Shown here piece by piece: positions 1-11,826 of a DNA stretch of 51,960 bases. Each line of letters starts with the position of its first letter. Position 1 is the first letter of the stretch. The notes below the pieces were generated by a model. The model saw only the letters and a program-made list of their open reading frames with translations. It searched no databases and had not been told where the DNA came from. The position numbers were made by a program, and so were the translations under genes. This stretch comes from Cylindrodendrum hubeiense (Eukaryota; Ascomycota; Sordariomycetes; Hypocreales; Nectriaceae): assembly GCA_014621425.1 (NCBI GenBank), contig JAANBB010000288.1:1-51960 (forward strand). Reading direction: 5' to 3'.

Positions 1-21
1 AAAGCCGGGGGACGTGAAGAA

Positions 22-78
22 TGAGGACGAGGACGCGGACGCGGAGAGAGGACGAGGACGAGGACGAGGATGAGGAGG
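22..78. repeat. GAGGAC-type microsatellite
   Basis: A run of imperfect 6-bp units (GAGGAC, with GCGGAC and GAGGAT variants) covers the left edge. Short open frames run through it, but they are repeat-driven and show no protein family. Confidence 0.8.
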
Positions 79-3000
79 GGCAGAAAGGGACGAAGAAGAG
101 AGGGGACGAAGGGCGTGCCGTCGTGTGCTGGGCGTGCTGGGCGTGCAACCTTGGTTATTAATTTAGCTTTCAACGAGATCTGGTGGTGCCGCGGTGCTGG
201 TCACGGCTGGAGTTGGACGATGGCCCAGCGCCCACCGACAAGGACAATGGAGACGCGGAGACGACTGGGAGCACCCTGGCAGCCGCGGATGAGTGGCGAC
301 GACACATGGCGTGGGTGTTGAGCTGGTTCTGCTGCTAATCTCCCACCGGGCCTCCTATGACAGTGTGGTGTCGTGAGGTGAGATGGAGAGTGAACGACTT
401 AGACGCGGGCCGGCCGGAGCTACAAGGTACCCTGGTCCCACGGCCCAAAACCCGCCAACGCCCACTTGGACTTGCCCAGTGCCCATGCCACGAGGTACGT
501 ACAGGGCCCTCCAGGCCTCCACTTCAGGTGTTGTGGGGAGAGCGAGCAGGCGATACCAACGCGCTGCCACGCCCGCACACCCCTTCCTCATCCTAGTGAT
601 CCCACCCGCCCAATCATCCAATGGCAACGCTCATGTACCTGTTCAGGGTACCTTCAGGTACCTCCTTCCCGTCACTGGCCTGGAGCTTGGCTTACATCCA
701 TCCAATCGCGACCGAGGCCTGGACGAGATGCCGCAATTGGCCCATCTGGCTTGCGGACGAGCTAAGCTGGTAGGTCATCAGGCTGAAGAAAAAGTGAGTG
801 AGTGACATAGTGTGGTCTTTTCTTGGATGAGCAGAAAGGGACCTGAGACGGCTTGGACGACCATGGCTTTTTGCTGCCACTTGAGGCGTTTCTAAATTTG
901 CACCGGCACCGGCACAGTCCACAGGGGACTGTTGGCTGGGCGGCTGATGGGAGGAAGCCAGGGGCTTGTCCAGGGAGCGGCAGTGGCCTCGCCAGCAAGA
1001 GAAGGCCAGCCAGCCAGTTCCGAGTTGGAAGAGTTACACGCCCCCCTGTGAATTCCTGTGAGGTGAGGCCGGCTGAGAGGTCCCCTTGTGAATGGCCCCC
1101 TGCCCGTCTGCCTGTCTGGATGTCAGGTATTGCGACAGAGGCCGCGGCTGGAATTGGCGTGCTGGCAAGGTTACTTTGTCAGTGGGGATGGCCAACCATC
1201 TGGCAGCCCACAAGCTGATGATCCCAGCAGGAGGCGGAGGGCCTAGGCAGTTCTGCGAGCCCCCTCTGCGAGCCACCTGTGCCGGGAGGGGAGAGCCACC
1301 GGCATGGTTCTATCAGCATACCGACTGGGAGCCAATGCAGGCCCACTGCGAGGCCACTGCGGGCTGTGATGCGCCCAACCGGTGTGATGGACACACGTAG
1401 CCAGCTAAGCACTACAGCATCACAGTGGCAGTGGGCAAACAGGAGGCATGCAAGCGGTCACCAAATGCTGCACGTCTCTGCAGCACCACGGACCTCATTG
1501 ATAGGCCAATTGGTCTCAAAGGAAAAAGCACCGAGTCCGAGTCTGCTTTCCCCGGCACCAGCTCCGCCTCGACCGCCTTTAGCTGAGCTGCACGGAGTAC
1601 AGAGGCATGCGTCGTCACACACCTGGTACGTCTAGCAAAAGCCAGGGCACGTATGGTGTAAGCCGCGAGGCATATTGCNTTTTTTTTTTTGGTTGTGTTT
1701 GGTTTGTTGTCTTGTGTTTGTTGTCTTGTGTTTGTTGTCTTGTGTTTGTTGTCTTGTGTTTGTTGTGTTAATGTTGATGTTGATGTTGATGTTCCTGTTC
1801 ATGTTTGTATTAGGTCGAGACAGTAGAATTCCAGAGAGCCGGCTCATGTCCAACCAGGCCGTGTCCCATCCCGTGGCCGGCATCATCTCATCTCTGTCTG
1901 GCACGTTCTACAAACGTCCAGAGAAGTTTCTATTCGCAGGACGACTCCCGGAGCCCCAATCCCCTGACAGCCCTGGCGCAAATCCCAGCACTGTCTCAAC
2001 TACAGAGTCATCCGTGCCAGTATCTAATTTAATATTTTTGTTCGGAGCGCGAGCGCTTGCGCTCAGAGATTTACGGATTCACCCCAGGGCCCATGAGCGA
2101 CTCAAGGGTTTGGATTCCAAGACCTCTCTCGGGTCCAAGCTCGTCGCCTTGTCGCTTCTAGGCTCTCTCGTTGAACATCGAAGCGATGACGGGCAGGGCA
2201 AGGACGGCAAGGACCAACACGGATATGATGTGATGCGCACCACCACAAGGCCAAGCAATCAGCGCAACTCCCATGATCCATGTGCGTTTCTCCCCACTTC
2301 CTCATCTGCTCTCCTGTCTGGACGAAGGATCGAATTAAAGGGTGGACGTACATTGGCTCGGGGAATTTTCCTGTGCTCTCAGTACGTGGTATCCGTATTG
2401 TTAATTTTCCCTCTAATCGACGCTGTCTCGAAGTGTTTCGATGCCAATAAGCCTGAACCTGGTTCCGCCTCAGTGCCAGGGCTGGCCTGGGCTGATGCGC
2501 CTGCCAACCTGGGACGGCCTGGCCTGTTACCTCAATCCCTGTGTGCGGCTGCGCGTGTCCCCTCTTCCCTCTTCCCATGGCCGCCATTACCCAGTTAATT
2601 CGACGATCGCCTTTTGCTTTTTTCCCCTTGCAAATCCCTATTCCCTGGAAACCAACGCCCACATCGCTCGTCGATCTGCCATCAGCCGTCCGTCCATGCG
2701 GTTGCAACCAAACCAAAGACCGACATGGACCGACATGGTGCAGCATCCAGCGCCATCCAGCAGCATCCGGCATCATCCAGCCAGCCACCTATTCCCATTG
2801 CTACCTTGGGGAGTACGGCGTACATGTACTCCGTCTCATTACCAGCTTCGTACGTCCGCACAGCGCATTGAGGCCACCAGCCCCCTCGTAACGTCGGTTG
2901 TGCATGCATCCAGTTCTCCAGTTCTCCTCGGGCGTGACAACTGCACTGCGTAATCGCCGCTTCTACATGGTCCCTGCCCTCGAGCCTGGTCCCGTGGCCC

Positions 3001-5042
3001 CGTCTTTTTCTCCGTGCCTTGAAGCGTGGCCTTGGAACTCTCACCGTTTCTCGTCTGTCTCTGGCCATTTTCTCAACACCGCCATGCGTGTCGGCATGGG
3101 ATTTCCCGTAGCACTGCTTCCGGGGAGCAGCAGATGCCTCGTGCCGGATACCACTCCAACGCTGTATCGTGCCATGCCAACCATGTCCATGACCCAGGCC
3201 TGCAGTGGTCTGAGTGACAGGATTTTCAACTGAATTTTCTTCTGACGAGCGACTATCCATCAACTAGCGACCAGGAACCTGGACAGGTTGGCTATGGTCC
3301 AGCGCCCAGTGCCTAGCGTCCGTCCACATCGGCGCGCCAACTCATTAAACAGCAGCCCCGCGCAAGCACACCGTCCGACCCGTCGCCCATAGAGGCCCGA
3401 GGCCGAGACCTGCATGCAGCACGCAGTTCTGCTTTGTCTTACGGCGGTTTGCAAAGCTGGGGCAACCGTCTTCTGGCTCCACGGTTCACGTTGTGTCCAT
3501 GCCCCGCCGACTAAGGGATACCACGCGCTACATCCAACTTTTCAGGCCTCTAGGACCCTGCGCTACTCGGCCGCGAGCGCCGCCTCACCGACGCGTCTGA
3601 GATTAAGGTCCCCACCTCTTTGGTCCCGACGACGCGTTTTAGACAATGACCGGCGTCCTGGACATTGCTAGAACCCACATCCTCAATTACCATCCCACGC
3701 AAATGCCTGTTTCTAGTGTTTCCCTCGCCTATCTCGCCACGGGAAGATCATTAGTCCCAAAAAAAGACGCGCAAACCCCTGGTCAATTTTCCCGTCACTC
3801 GTGGGACGGACTGCCTCCGTCACCCCCGTCCCCCTCTTGCAGACGTCTTTTATGCAGACGGACCAGCCAGCCCTGTCTGTCCAGCACCGCCTCAGCGCAT
3901 GAACCTGGAGTGTGGGTGATATCCGATGCTGCCGCATCCTCAGCTTGACCATTTCTCGCATATGCCGATACGGGGCTGGCGTTTGGCCGCGCTGCGACTA
4001 GAGCACATCAGATATCAGATGGCGGGAGATGGATCTTGGCTTTTTGCAAGCAGGGTCTTGGGGTGGTAATTGATCACCGTATCCACCACCCTGCGAGACC
4101 TTCTCCCGGGCCTTTGAGGTGAATCTCCCGAACCATATCAGGGTTACCTCAGGTTGGTGTTCGGTAGTACTACTCTCACGAAGCCAGAGTTGCTTCCGTC
4201 ATACCGTCGTCATCCGGCAGAGCACCCATGGTTCAACGCTATGCCACACCCTCAGAGCATCAGCGCCCTTGCCAACAGCTTCATTGTTCGCAATACGAAT
4301 CTTCATCCTGACCCTCGAGCGGGAATGGTGCCCTCGGCCACGTGCTTGGAATGACCTCACCAATAAGCAAGACGCAATCGGGATCGACCTCTTGTCATTG
4401 TTGGTCCAGGTATGGCGCACAGCTGCCCCTTCGGTACTTCGTGGCAACGCACCAGAGGTTCATCAATTAGACCTCGATTTGGCAGATCGCGACCCATCCC
4501 CACTCCGCGCCCCATCCACGCATACCACAGACCACTGACCGCCGGACGAATCCAACTAACCCAGGTCATCGATTTGAAACATGAAGGCTGACGTTTGGCC
4601 TCACTAGCGGGCATGTGGTGCGGCTGGCTGAGTTGGCGCCCAGAGAGCGGACGCTAACTTGGCCTGAGACAGGGAGATAATTCATGCAAAACCATCATCG
4701 TTGTTCAGCCGTTCCGCTCCGAGAAATGGACCCGCGTTTCGGCCGGGGAATTGGTCCAAGTTGTTCAGGGACACAACACGAGGAAGATCATCACATTAAG
4801 CACGCGAACAGCCACAAAACAACCGCTAGACGCGTCTTAGAGACCAAGTCTGCAAATTAGAGAGAGTGAACATGTCACAATCAGAGACACTAATTGGAAG
4901 GGCGCCCACTCATATCACGCCTCCAGTCTCGAAGCCAGCCATCTGCCCAGTATCTATCATCAAGTCGTCTCATCGAGTTATTAAATACATTGGGTGCCTT
5001 AGGGATATCCTCTAATCGTGCAGTCAGAAGAGCCAGCCTCAA
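79..5042. other. Gene-free left flank (about 5 kb)
   Basis: I find no coding sequence I can support here. Open frames on both strands are short, overlap in several frames and have random-looking composition rich in Arg, Pro and Ser. None shows a domain, and none can be extended by plausible splicing. The stretch holds a T-run with an N (1679-1690), two short tandem repeats (1703-1794) and scattered GGTACC palindromes near 425, 645 and 652. It is not AT-rich, so there is no obvious sign of repeat-induced point mutation. It could hold non-coding transcripts or a far-upstream regulatory region. Confidence 0.5.
1680..1794. repeat. T-run plus 14-bp and 6-bp tandem repeats
   Basis: An 11-base T-run, directly preceded by the ambiguous base at 1679, is followed by four copies of a 14-bp unit (TTTGTTGTCTTGTG, 1703-1758, plus a partial fifth). 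Four copies of ATGTTG then follow (1771-1794, the last copy ending in C). The 307-codon frame that runs rightward from here starts inside the repeat and is not accepted as a gene. Confidence 0.85.
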
Positions 5043-6585
5043 CTATCTTTTCGAAACCCTAGTTGGCACTCGATCCCCACTGTATCGGGGTTGCGTGCCA
5101 GCCTTCCCGCTGCGGCTGCTGCGCGACATCTTCGCCGGGGGACCCTTCTTCTTGTTTTTGTTAGCCAGTGCCAGGAGTGTGCTGAGCGGTAGAAGCAGGA
5201 TCCGCAAGAGCGCTTTGAAAGGCAGGAGAACCATGGAGATGAGGGACTCGATGGCCCATAGAAATACGTTGCTGTGTGACGCGCTGTTCTTCGCAACATT
5301 CGCAGCCAGTGCGATTGCATCGTCAAGCTTCGCATCCACGCCTGCGAAACGCGACTCCGTTTGGAACTGCAGAAGTGTTGCCTTCTTCTCGTAGCGACGC
5401 ACAGCTCTGTTAAGAGCGTCGAGTTCGGGTTGGATGGCATTCCGCACGTCTCGAGCAATGGCATTCTCCTGCTTTGCTGTAACTAACTCCGGCTTGCTTG
5501 TCGATACAGCAGTATTATCCTCGGCAGCAAGACGTGACTCGAGGTGTTCCAGCCGCAGGAGAACAGTCTCCAGTTGTTCTGCATTGTGTGTTGTCGAGAA
5601 GCCGTCGGGGTTACCCTGCACGACTCGCTGTAAGTGAAGGGTCCGTGACTGGACCAGCTTGATCATGTGCGACAACACGCGGAGTTCCGACACCATTAGG
5701 AAGATTGTCAAGTTATAATTGGAAACAAGCCCTTCGGATGGGCGGCTGAGCTGCGACCGGATCGCGTGCAGCAGGTAGGCGCCCATGAGGGGGAGGAGGA
5801 AGCACGAGATGAGGGCAATGATCTCGTAGAAGTAGAGCTCCGCCAGCGCTGACTGCTGCTGCGCCGTGGGTCGCTTCCTTGCCTCCTTCTCCTCAGCCTC
5901 GGGCTGTGTCGCCTCATCCTCGGGGACATGGTCTAGCGGAGAGTGATGTGCTGGCGCTGCGGTGGCAGAGTCGGCATCGCTGTCGTCCTCGATGGCATTG
6001 TCGGAGGTTTCTTCTTGCTGGATGCGCACCTCTTGTGCAGAATGGTACCAAGTCCTATCACCAACACTGTTAGGAACTCGTTCAACCGTAAATAGGTCAG
6101 CGCATGTGATATCCAACTTACCATGGCTGTGTCACGGACCAGTGCAGGAAGACGCCAGCTAAGCCCAGGAGCATGATGTCGGTGACTACGGCATTGCCAT
6201 TCTTGAACAGCACACCCGCGAGGGCCGGCAGTAGAGCAAACGCCAGCGACAGCGATGCCAGCGACGACGACTCGCCCGTCGCCAGTTTGTCGGTGCCGCG
6301 GCCCATGGGCTGCGGATTCAGCAGATCGCGAGCCTCACTAAGGCTGTACTCGGAGAAGTTAGAGCTGCGACGCGGGGGAGCCTCGTTTGTCGGCGATGAG
6401 GCATCAGCGAAGGGGCTGTGCATGTTGATAGATGGGCGTGGACGTCGTGCGTCATCGACGGCGGCCGACGCCGTGAGGGCGCGCCGAAGGTTCCCCGGAA
6501 GCGGGGCGCTGACTGCGGAGCTGACCGCGGAGACGGCGGCTTTGTGCCGGGAAGCTGCCGGCATCGGGTTCGGGTTCTCATCCAT
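5043..6585 (-). CDS. Conserved-looking multi-span membrane protein with coiled coil, function unknown
   Basis: Two exons: 6585-6122 and 6054-5043. The 67-nt intron has donor GTAAGT, a GCTGAC branch site and acceptor TAG. A nearer CAG acceptor at 6071 also keeps frame and would add a few residues. The product is about 491 aa. The start at 6585 (MDENPNPM) follows a reasonable ATCATGG context; the open frame runs further upstream without a better start. Residues 1-100 are Ser/Pro/Ala-rich and look disordered. Two hydrophobic spans lie near 107-126 and 131-150, then an acidic linker follows. A third span is the stretch ending LLPLMGAYLLHAI. A Leu/Glu-rich coiled coil and a C-terminal hydrophobic hairpin rich in Leu follow, with a basic tail (NKNKKKGPPAK). 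I do not recognise a named family. An endomembrane location is inference only. It is divergent from the Erf4 gene across 3.1 kb. Confidence 0.8.
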
Positions 6586-9500
6586 GATTGCTGCGGCGAA
6601 GGATTGATCTACGAGGTGCGCCGTGGGGGAGGGAAGGGGAGGGTAGGATGAAGAGGGCGTGTTGGGATGTAGGGCGGCGGCACAATCAAGGGTCACGCGA
6701 CGGGAGCGGGAAGTACGGGAAGGGAGGCGTAGGCAGTGTGGAATGGGAAATGGTGGCGGGCGAGTATAGGCAACTACCGGGCAAGTGATGATGAGTGGCA
6801 GTGCGACCGACGACGTCACTGCTCGCTCATCTGAGCAGATCAGCTTGCGTGTGTAGTTCAAGGCGATGCCGATTTTACATGAGGCGGGGGTGGTTTTGCG
6901 GTCGACTATTGCAACCGTGTTTGCAGCAAAGTGCCAATAGACATGTCTTGCTTTGAGGCTGTTCAACACGAGATGCCTGTGCTCGGCTTTGATTCTGAGT
7001 CTCACCGTATCGCGACGGCTAAACAGTCAACCTTTGAATAAGCAAATAAACTGACGTAGCCTGCCCGCAACTGTGACCAGTCATGAAAACACGGGGCTGA
7101 TATAATGTCATGAGAGGCTTGAGTGTGTGTCTTATATCCTCCCAGAGGCCAGGATTGATACGAAAATAAGAAAAGCCAGTGTCGCACTGTAGCACCGAAT
7201 CTAAACGCCATGGCGGCGCTCCTTCAGCAATTGGAGGGCGCGCAGCCATTCGGCTTCCGAGCCGGTGAGCACAACAGCCAATATTTCGTTACAGTGCCAA
7301 CGTGAGGCCGGTCGGGCTGATCCGGCTCCAATAGCCCATCGTCTTGGGCCTTTGCTGGGCAGGGAGCGTATGCGGATGCTTCATTCCCGAGAGACACTAT
7401 GGGGTTACAGCAGGGTAGGTGGATGCGGATGGCGCACTCTTGAGTAGAGATTATTACGCCGTAATCCGTAATCCGTACTCCGTGATGAGCAAGATGAGAT
7501 CTATCCTCTGCTCTCATGACGTCAAGCTTCGTTGGAAGACAGCTCGGCCTGGTCGGTAGATTGAAAGGGGGAGGAAATGGGAGGGATAACTTTGTCCATC
7601 CGATGTCTGATCGTCACCATCCCCGTCCTATACACTGCTTCACTCTTAGCTCCGAACCCCGGCATGTCAAACAGGGACTACCACTCATGAACCAGTCTAG
7701 ACCGGATAGATAACTGACAGGTGTCATCCTACCGAATTGATTGTCTGGCACTTTAATCCCCTGTCGAGCAGGGCTGTCGCTCTACCGGAAGACAGGAGTA
7801 GACTACGAGGAGTGCCTGTCTCCCCTATCTATTTCGGGCCAAGTGTTGATACCATGAGTGTCGGAACTGTAGGTGTTCATCTCACGTCGCAAGACAGGGG
7901 AAGGACGGAGAGAGAGCCCCGGGCAGACGACATGACGACCACTGCACGGAATTACAGTGCTCTCGCATGGCAGACCCCTCATCATCTACCGATAATCTGT
8001 GCATTATATTACCGTCATGCAGGACGACGCACGGACAGGGATGACCTCAATGATGAGGGCCTCACCGCCCGCTCGAACCCGGCGAACCTAGTGAACCCGG
8101 CGTTTCCAATGCCCAAGCAAGCCCAGGCGCGCGCTGAAGAGTCGGAGAGCCCGGGTCCACGGACGGCCAAGATAGACGCAGGCTGAAATGAGAGCACCGG
8201 AGCATCAATCTGGAGATGTCCGGCCCGGCGATGATAGGACGGATTATCGACCACCCCCGATCAAGTCGTCGCGTGTCAACCTAGGATACGGCTTGCAGCC
8301 AGGCTAGTCCGTTGACGATTTGCCTTGTTACAGATGCACGGATGCCAGTGCCGCAGAGTATAGTAAAAAGGACACACACCCCCAAGAAGAAAATTGTAGT
8401 GTTTTCGCATGAAGAAGTCCCATCTGGATGAGACGACCGCCAGCAGCCGATTCATTAAAAGGGTTTCGCAAGCCCTCCGCCCCTCGCGGTCTCGTTTTCT
8501 GTTGCAACGCGGATCCAGAACGGTCCCACGACATATTCGCCTTGACCTGCCTCCAGGGACATATCCTTGAACATCGACTATTCCGGGGTCCTTTCCGTGG
8601 CCGATCCTCCGCATTCGCAGTTCAGCATTCGAAGTTGGGAGAGCGGTTGGTGTTTGCCGCGCCGTCGCTCGAAGCCAGTCCAGAGAGGGATTGGGACACA
8701 AGGCTATCGGGCAAAAGGAAAAAGAAACGACCCGGGAGAAATTGAGGAGAAACGGCCCGTCGACGGACGAGTCTGCCAGCAAACCTTCCACCATCACTAA
8801 CCCAAAATACCGCGGGCTCATTCCAGTCTGCTGCGCTGAACGCCGAACGCTGAGCGCCGAACGCCATACACACCCGCTGCGCTCTGCGACAACGGTGACT
8901 GCAGCCTGGACCAACAAGCACAGGAAGCTTCTCCAGTGACCTCCCAGCGGTCTTCCAGCGGCCCCTAGTGGTCGAGGATGCTGGCCTTCAGGGCATCAGC
9001 ATCCAGCAGCTGCACGCCGTGCGCTAAACCATTTGTGGACGCCCCCCTAGCTGAACGCGCTGGAGCCATCTCGCCCTGCCATTGGCCAGTCGGCGTCGAC
9101 CACTTCCACCCCGGCGCCTCGTCGTCTTGCTTTGTCTCCTTCTCTTCGCCATCTCCCTTGTTCTTCAACGCCGACAGCAAATTCTGCCTTGGCTGTCCAG
9201 CAATCCACGACCACGATCCGTCCATCAGCGACATCAGCAACATCAGCACCGTATCCGATACCGCCGCCTCCTCCCTCACCTACTCTCCACCGACCCCTGC
9301 TGCTCCCCGTCGTGCAGCCGCCACACGCAGTCGTCGCATTCCTTTCTCGACCCAGTCCCCACGGCGACCAACTGCAGTACGCCAACGACAGCTCCGTGCG
9401 CCGTTGATTAGCGCCCACCCACCGAGACACTCTCTCGCTCACGTTCACGTGAGATCAAGGACGCCGCCATACCTCACCAGCGCGGTCGTCTCGGCGGCCG

Positions 9501-9712
9501 TGCCGACAGCGTGTTTCCCACGGATCCTCTACCATCCCGAGCGCCCCCCTCCCCGACCGTCCCGGCCTCCCTAGATGCGCCGGCGAAGCTTTATCTCCCT
9601 TCTCCGAAGCCCACTCATCCCGGCACCGACAAGTCCCCGGCGAATCTAGCCGCCGCTGCCGCCGCCGCATTGAGCCAGCATCCCTCAGCCAGACACCCCG
9701 CTGGTCGCCATC
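6586..9712. promoter_or_regulatory. 3.1 kb intergenic region between divergent genes
   Basis: This separates the minus-strand membrane-protein gene from the plus-strand Erf4 gene. Open frames in it are short and overlapping. The GC-rich stretch 8960-9710 has long Pro/Ser-rich frames in all three plus-strand frames, typical of a C-rich 5' leader, and probably includes the Erf4 promoter and 5' UTR. A small direct repeat built on GAACGCC lies near 8837-8866. No other element is recognised. Confidence 0.5.
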
Positions 9713-11000
9713 ANGGAGTCATCCACCTTCCCTCTCTCGCCCTTCCGACCCCGTGGAGCTGGCCCGGCTCTCCGTCGTGTCCGTCGACTCTCAGCCGCCC
9801 GACTTTGGAACCCCACAAACTCGACTCCTCGTCCTCATACATCTCGCAAGCGACGACCCTCAACACCCCCTCCGCCATCTGTCCCCCTCCAGCATCCCAC
9901 TTTCAACGATTCGTACCACAGGACCGATCCCGTGGGAACCGGTGCTAGCGACTACCCCTTGCTTACGCTCCCCGAGCAACGTCAAACCCGACATCCCGTA
10001 TCAACTCGTGCCAGCCTGCAAGTGGACCGCCAAGGTAGTAGCGATAACCGCGTGAGCCTACCTGGGTCAGTTCGGGCTTCTTACGACGAAAAGCGAGCTC
10101 GCAATCCCACTGCGCCTCCAACCGATTCTGAGGCCGGCCCTAGCAGGCAACCGTACCAGGAAGGTGAACTCTTCGACGAGATCCCAGTCAAGCTTGATAA
10201 GGGCAAAGGAAAGGCCATCATGACGACTCAAGCGCCGCCGATGGAGTCCTTCTCCCGTGATTTGGAGCGTGGGCCTGATGTGATGGATCCTCGCCTTTCA
10301 AACGTGTCCGCCGGAGATGGCATCGGATCCGCCATATCTTCCTCAAATTCCTCTATTATGGGCGAGGAGGTTGAACCGGACGCAGCTGGAGAATGGGGCC
10401 CTCAACATCCTTGCTACCCGCATATGAACCCCCATGTGCCCATTGAGTCGCCTGAATACGTCAGCACTCGCATTATCCGGATCCGAAGAGATTGGCTGCT
10501 TGAGGGCGACTTGGCTCCTACATTTTCCAACCTCTATCCCGAAATCCTGGACCCCGCCGGATTGTCCGAACTTGAGTTCCGTCGAGTCATCGAGAAGCTC
10601 AATGCCGAGCTAATCCCCGCCTTCAACCCCTATGGCATGAGGAACATGGTCGATAGCATGCTCGGCCTCATGACAGGTTGGCTATGGGACGATTTTGGCT
10701 TGACGGGCATTAAATCGCGGTTGAACAACCTTGAACGGTGGATCGAGAAGTGGAACGTGGAGATGGAGAAGACTTTCGGGTCTGAAGACGGAGCTGTGGC
10801 ACCTAAGCTCGTATCTCTCCGACGAACCGGGTACATGACAGTAAGGACAGCTACGTTCGAACAGCTTGATAAATACTAACCTTTGTTTCTAGCTCGACAT
10901 TCAAATCCCTGACCCAGAGATTGCTCCCGCCCCAAGCACCACTGCTGGTGACTCAAGAACGGTTTTACCTCTAGAACCAATTCCCAGCCTCACCAGATGA
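9713..11000 (+). CDS. erf4: Erf4-type subunit of Ras palmitoyltransferase (Golgin A7/ERF4 family); 5' end doubtful
   Basis: The partner of the DHHC enzyme Erf2 in S-palmitoylation of Ras at ER/Golgi membranes. The last intron is secure: exon to 10840, intron 10841-10892 (GTAAGG donor, ATACTAAC branch, TAG acceptor), final exon 10893-11000 ending in TGA. The Erf4 core spans about residues 252-353 of a 411-residue model. It runs from YPHMNPHVPIESPEY, through IIRIRRDWLLEGDLAPTFSN and AELIPAFNPYG, to LERWIEKWNVEME. Before it is a Ser/Pro-rich disordered stretch. The start is doubtful. The best candidate codon, in a GCCATC-GG context, reads ANG because base 9714 is N. Between 9714 and about 9895 the coding-like frame appears to change three times (see findings), so residues 1 to about 65 of a simple in-frame reading are probably wrong. 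From 9899 onward the frame is reliable. Confidence 0.88.
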
Positions 11001-11826
11001 TATCTAACCCGCCCTCCTTTAATCGATTGACCGACTCACTGCTCGCCAATATTATATTAATGGCAGTACTACATTAATTCCTTCTGATGATCAACGAGAT
11101 GGCTTCTTCATGAACAATGCCTCTCTTCACGAGCTACCACTACCCTATCTGTCATCTCAAGTTCTGGTTTCGAGAACCTCTTTTCATCGTTTGATACCAA
11201 CACCCATTGCATGGCGTTTTCGGTTTTTTTTGTCTTATATGACTGCGTCCACCCTTGTTGCTCAAGAGTGGACGGAAGTTTGGGTGTCTAGATGTATGCG
11301 GCTAGAAAAGACGCGGCGGCGTTGGATATGCCGGGAAAGAGAAATATCCTTAATTGTACCTGAATGTAATTGCTCACCACCATGCTTGCTCTGTTATCGA
11401 ATCTAGATGATGTGTGCATTTAAATCTGGTGTCTGTCTCCAACTCATTTCCACTCAAAGATGGTTGGTTCCTCGCCTGCAATTTCTGACATCTTTTCCCT
11501 ATCTTCAACTATCAAGTTCTGCGGGCCGGAATCGAGTTGCGTATGTAACGAGAATCTCCGAATCTGGGGAAGCTCCTGGACTATATTGGTGACGAGTAGC
11601 TCACTGTTGAGATATGGCCGCGTCCTTATTGGCGTCAGACCAACTATGACGAGACAATTGAGCTTAGATTATAATAGACTTCTTGGTTCTTAGCTACGGG
11701 GTCTAGTGTATTCTGCGCCTAATGCTTCGCCCTATCGTCCTTTTTGAGAAAACTATAGACAGTGGCGTATGCTAGGAACCGACAGATGGGTACAGACCCC
11801 ACATTGTCCCCATAACTGTATGTAGC
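11001..11826. other. Convergent 3' region
   Basis: Lies between the stop codons of the Erf4 gene (+) and SAICAR synthetase (-). It presumably holds both 3' UTRs. It is somewhat AT-richer than the coding sequence. I see no gene or repeat in it. Confidence 0.6.

Noticed and set aside
1675..2598. 307-codon plus-strand open frame
   Set aside because: It begins in a T-run and tandem repeats, contains the N, and the rest has no domain or codon bias. It is a repeat-driven frame.
2102..2788. 228-codon minus-strand open frame
   Set aside because: Random composition, no family resemblance, and it competes with equally long frames on the other strand.
9753..10055. Separate 100-codon protein in a second frame at the Erf4 5' end
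   Set aside because: It opens at GTG and overlaps the Erf4 frame. It is better explained as part of the frameshifted Erf4 N-terminus.
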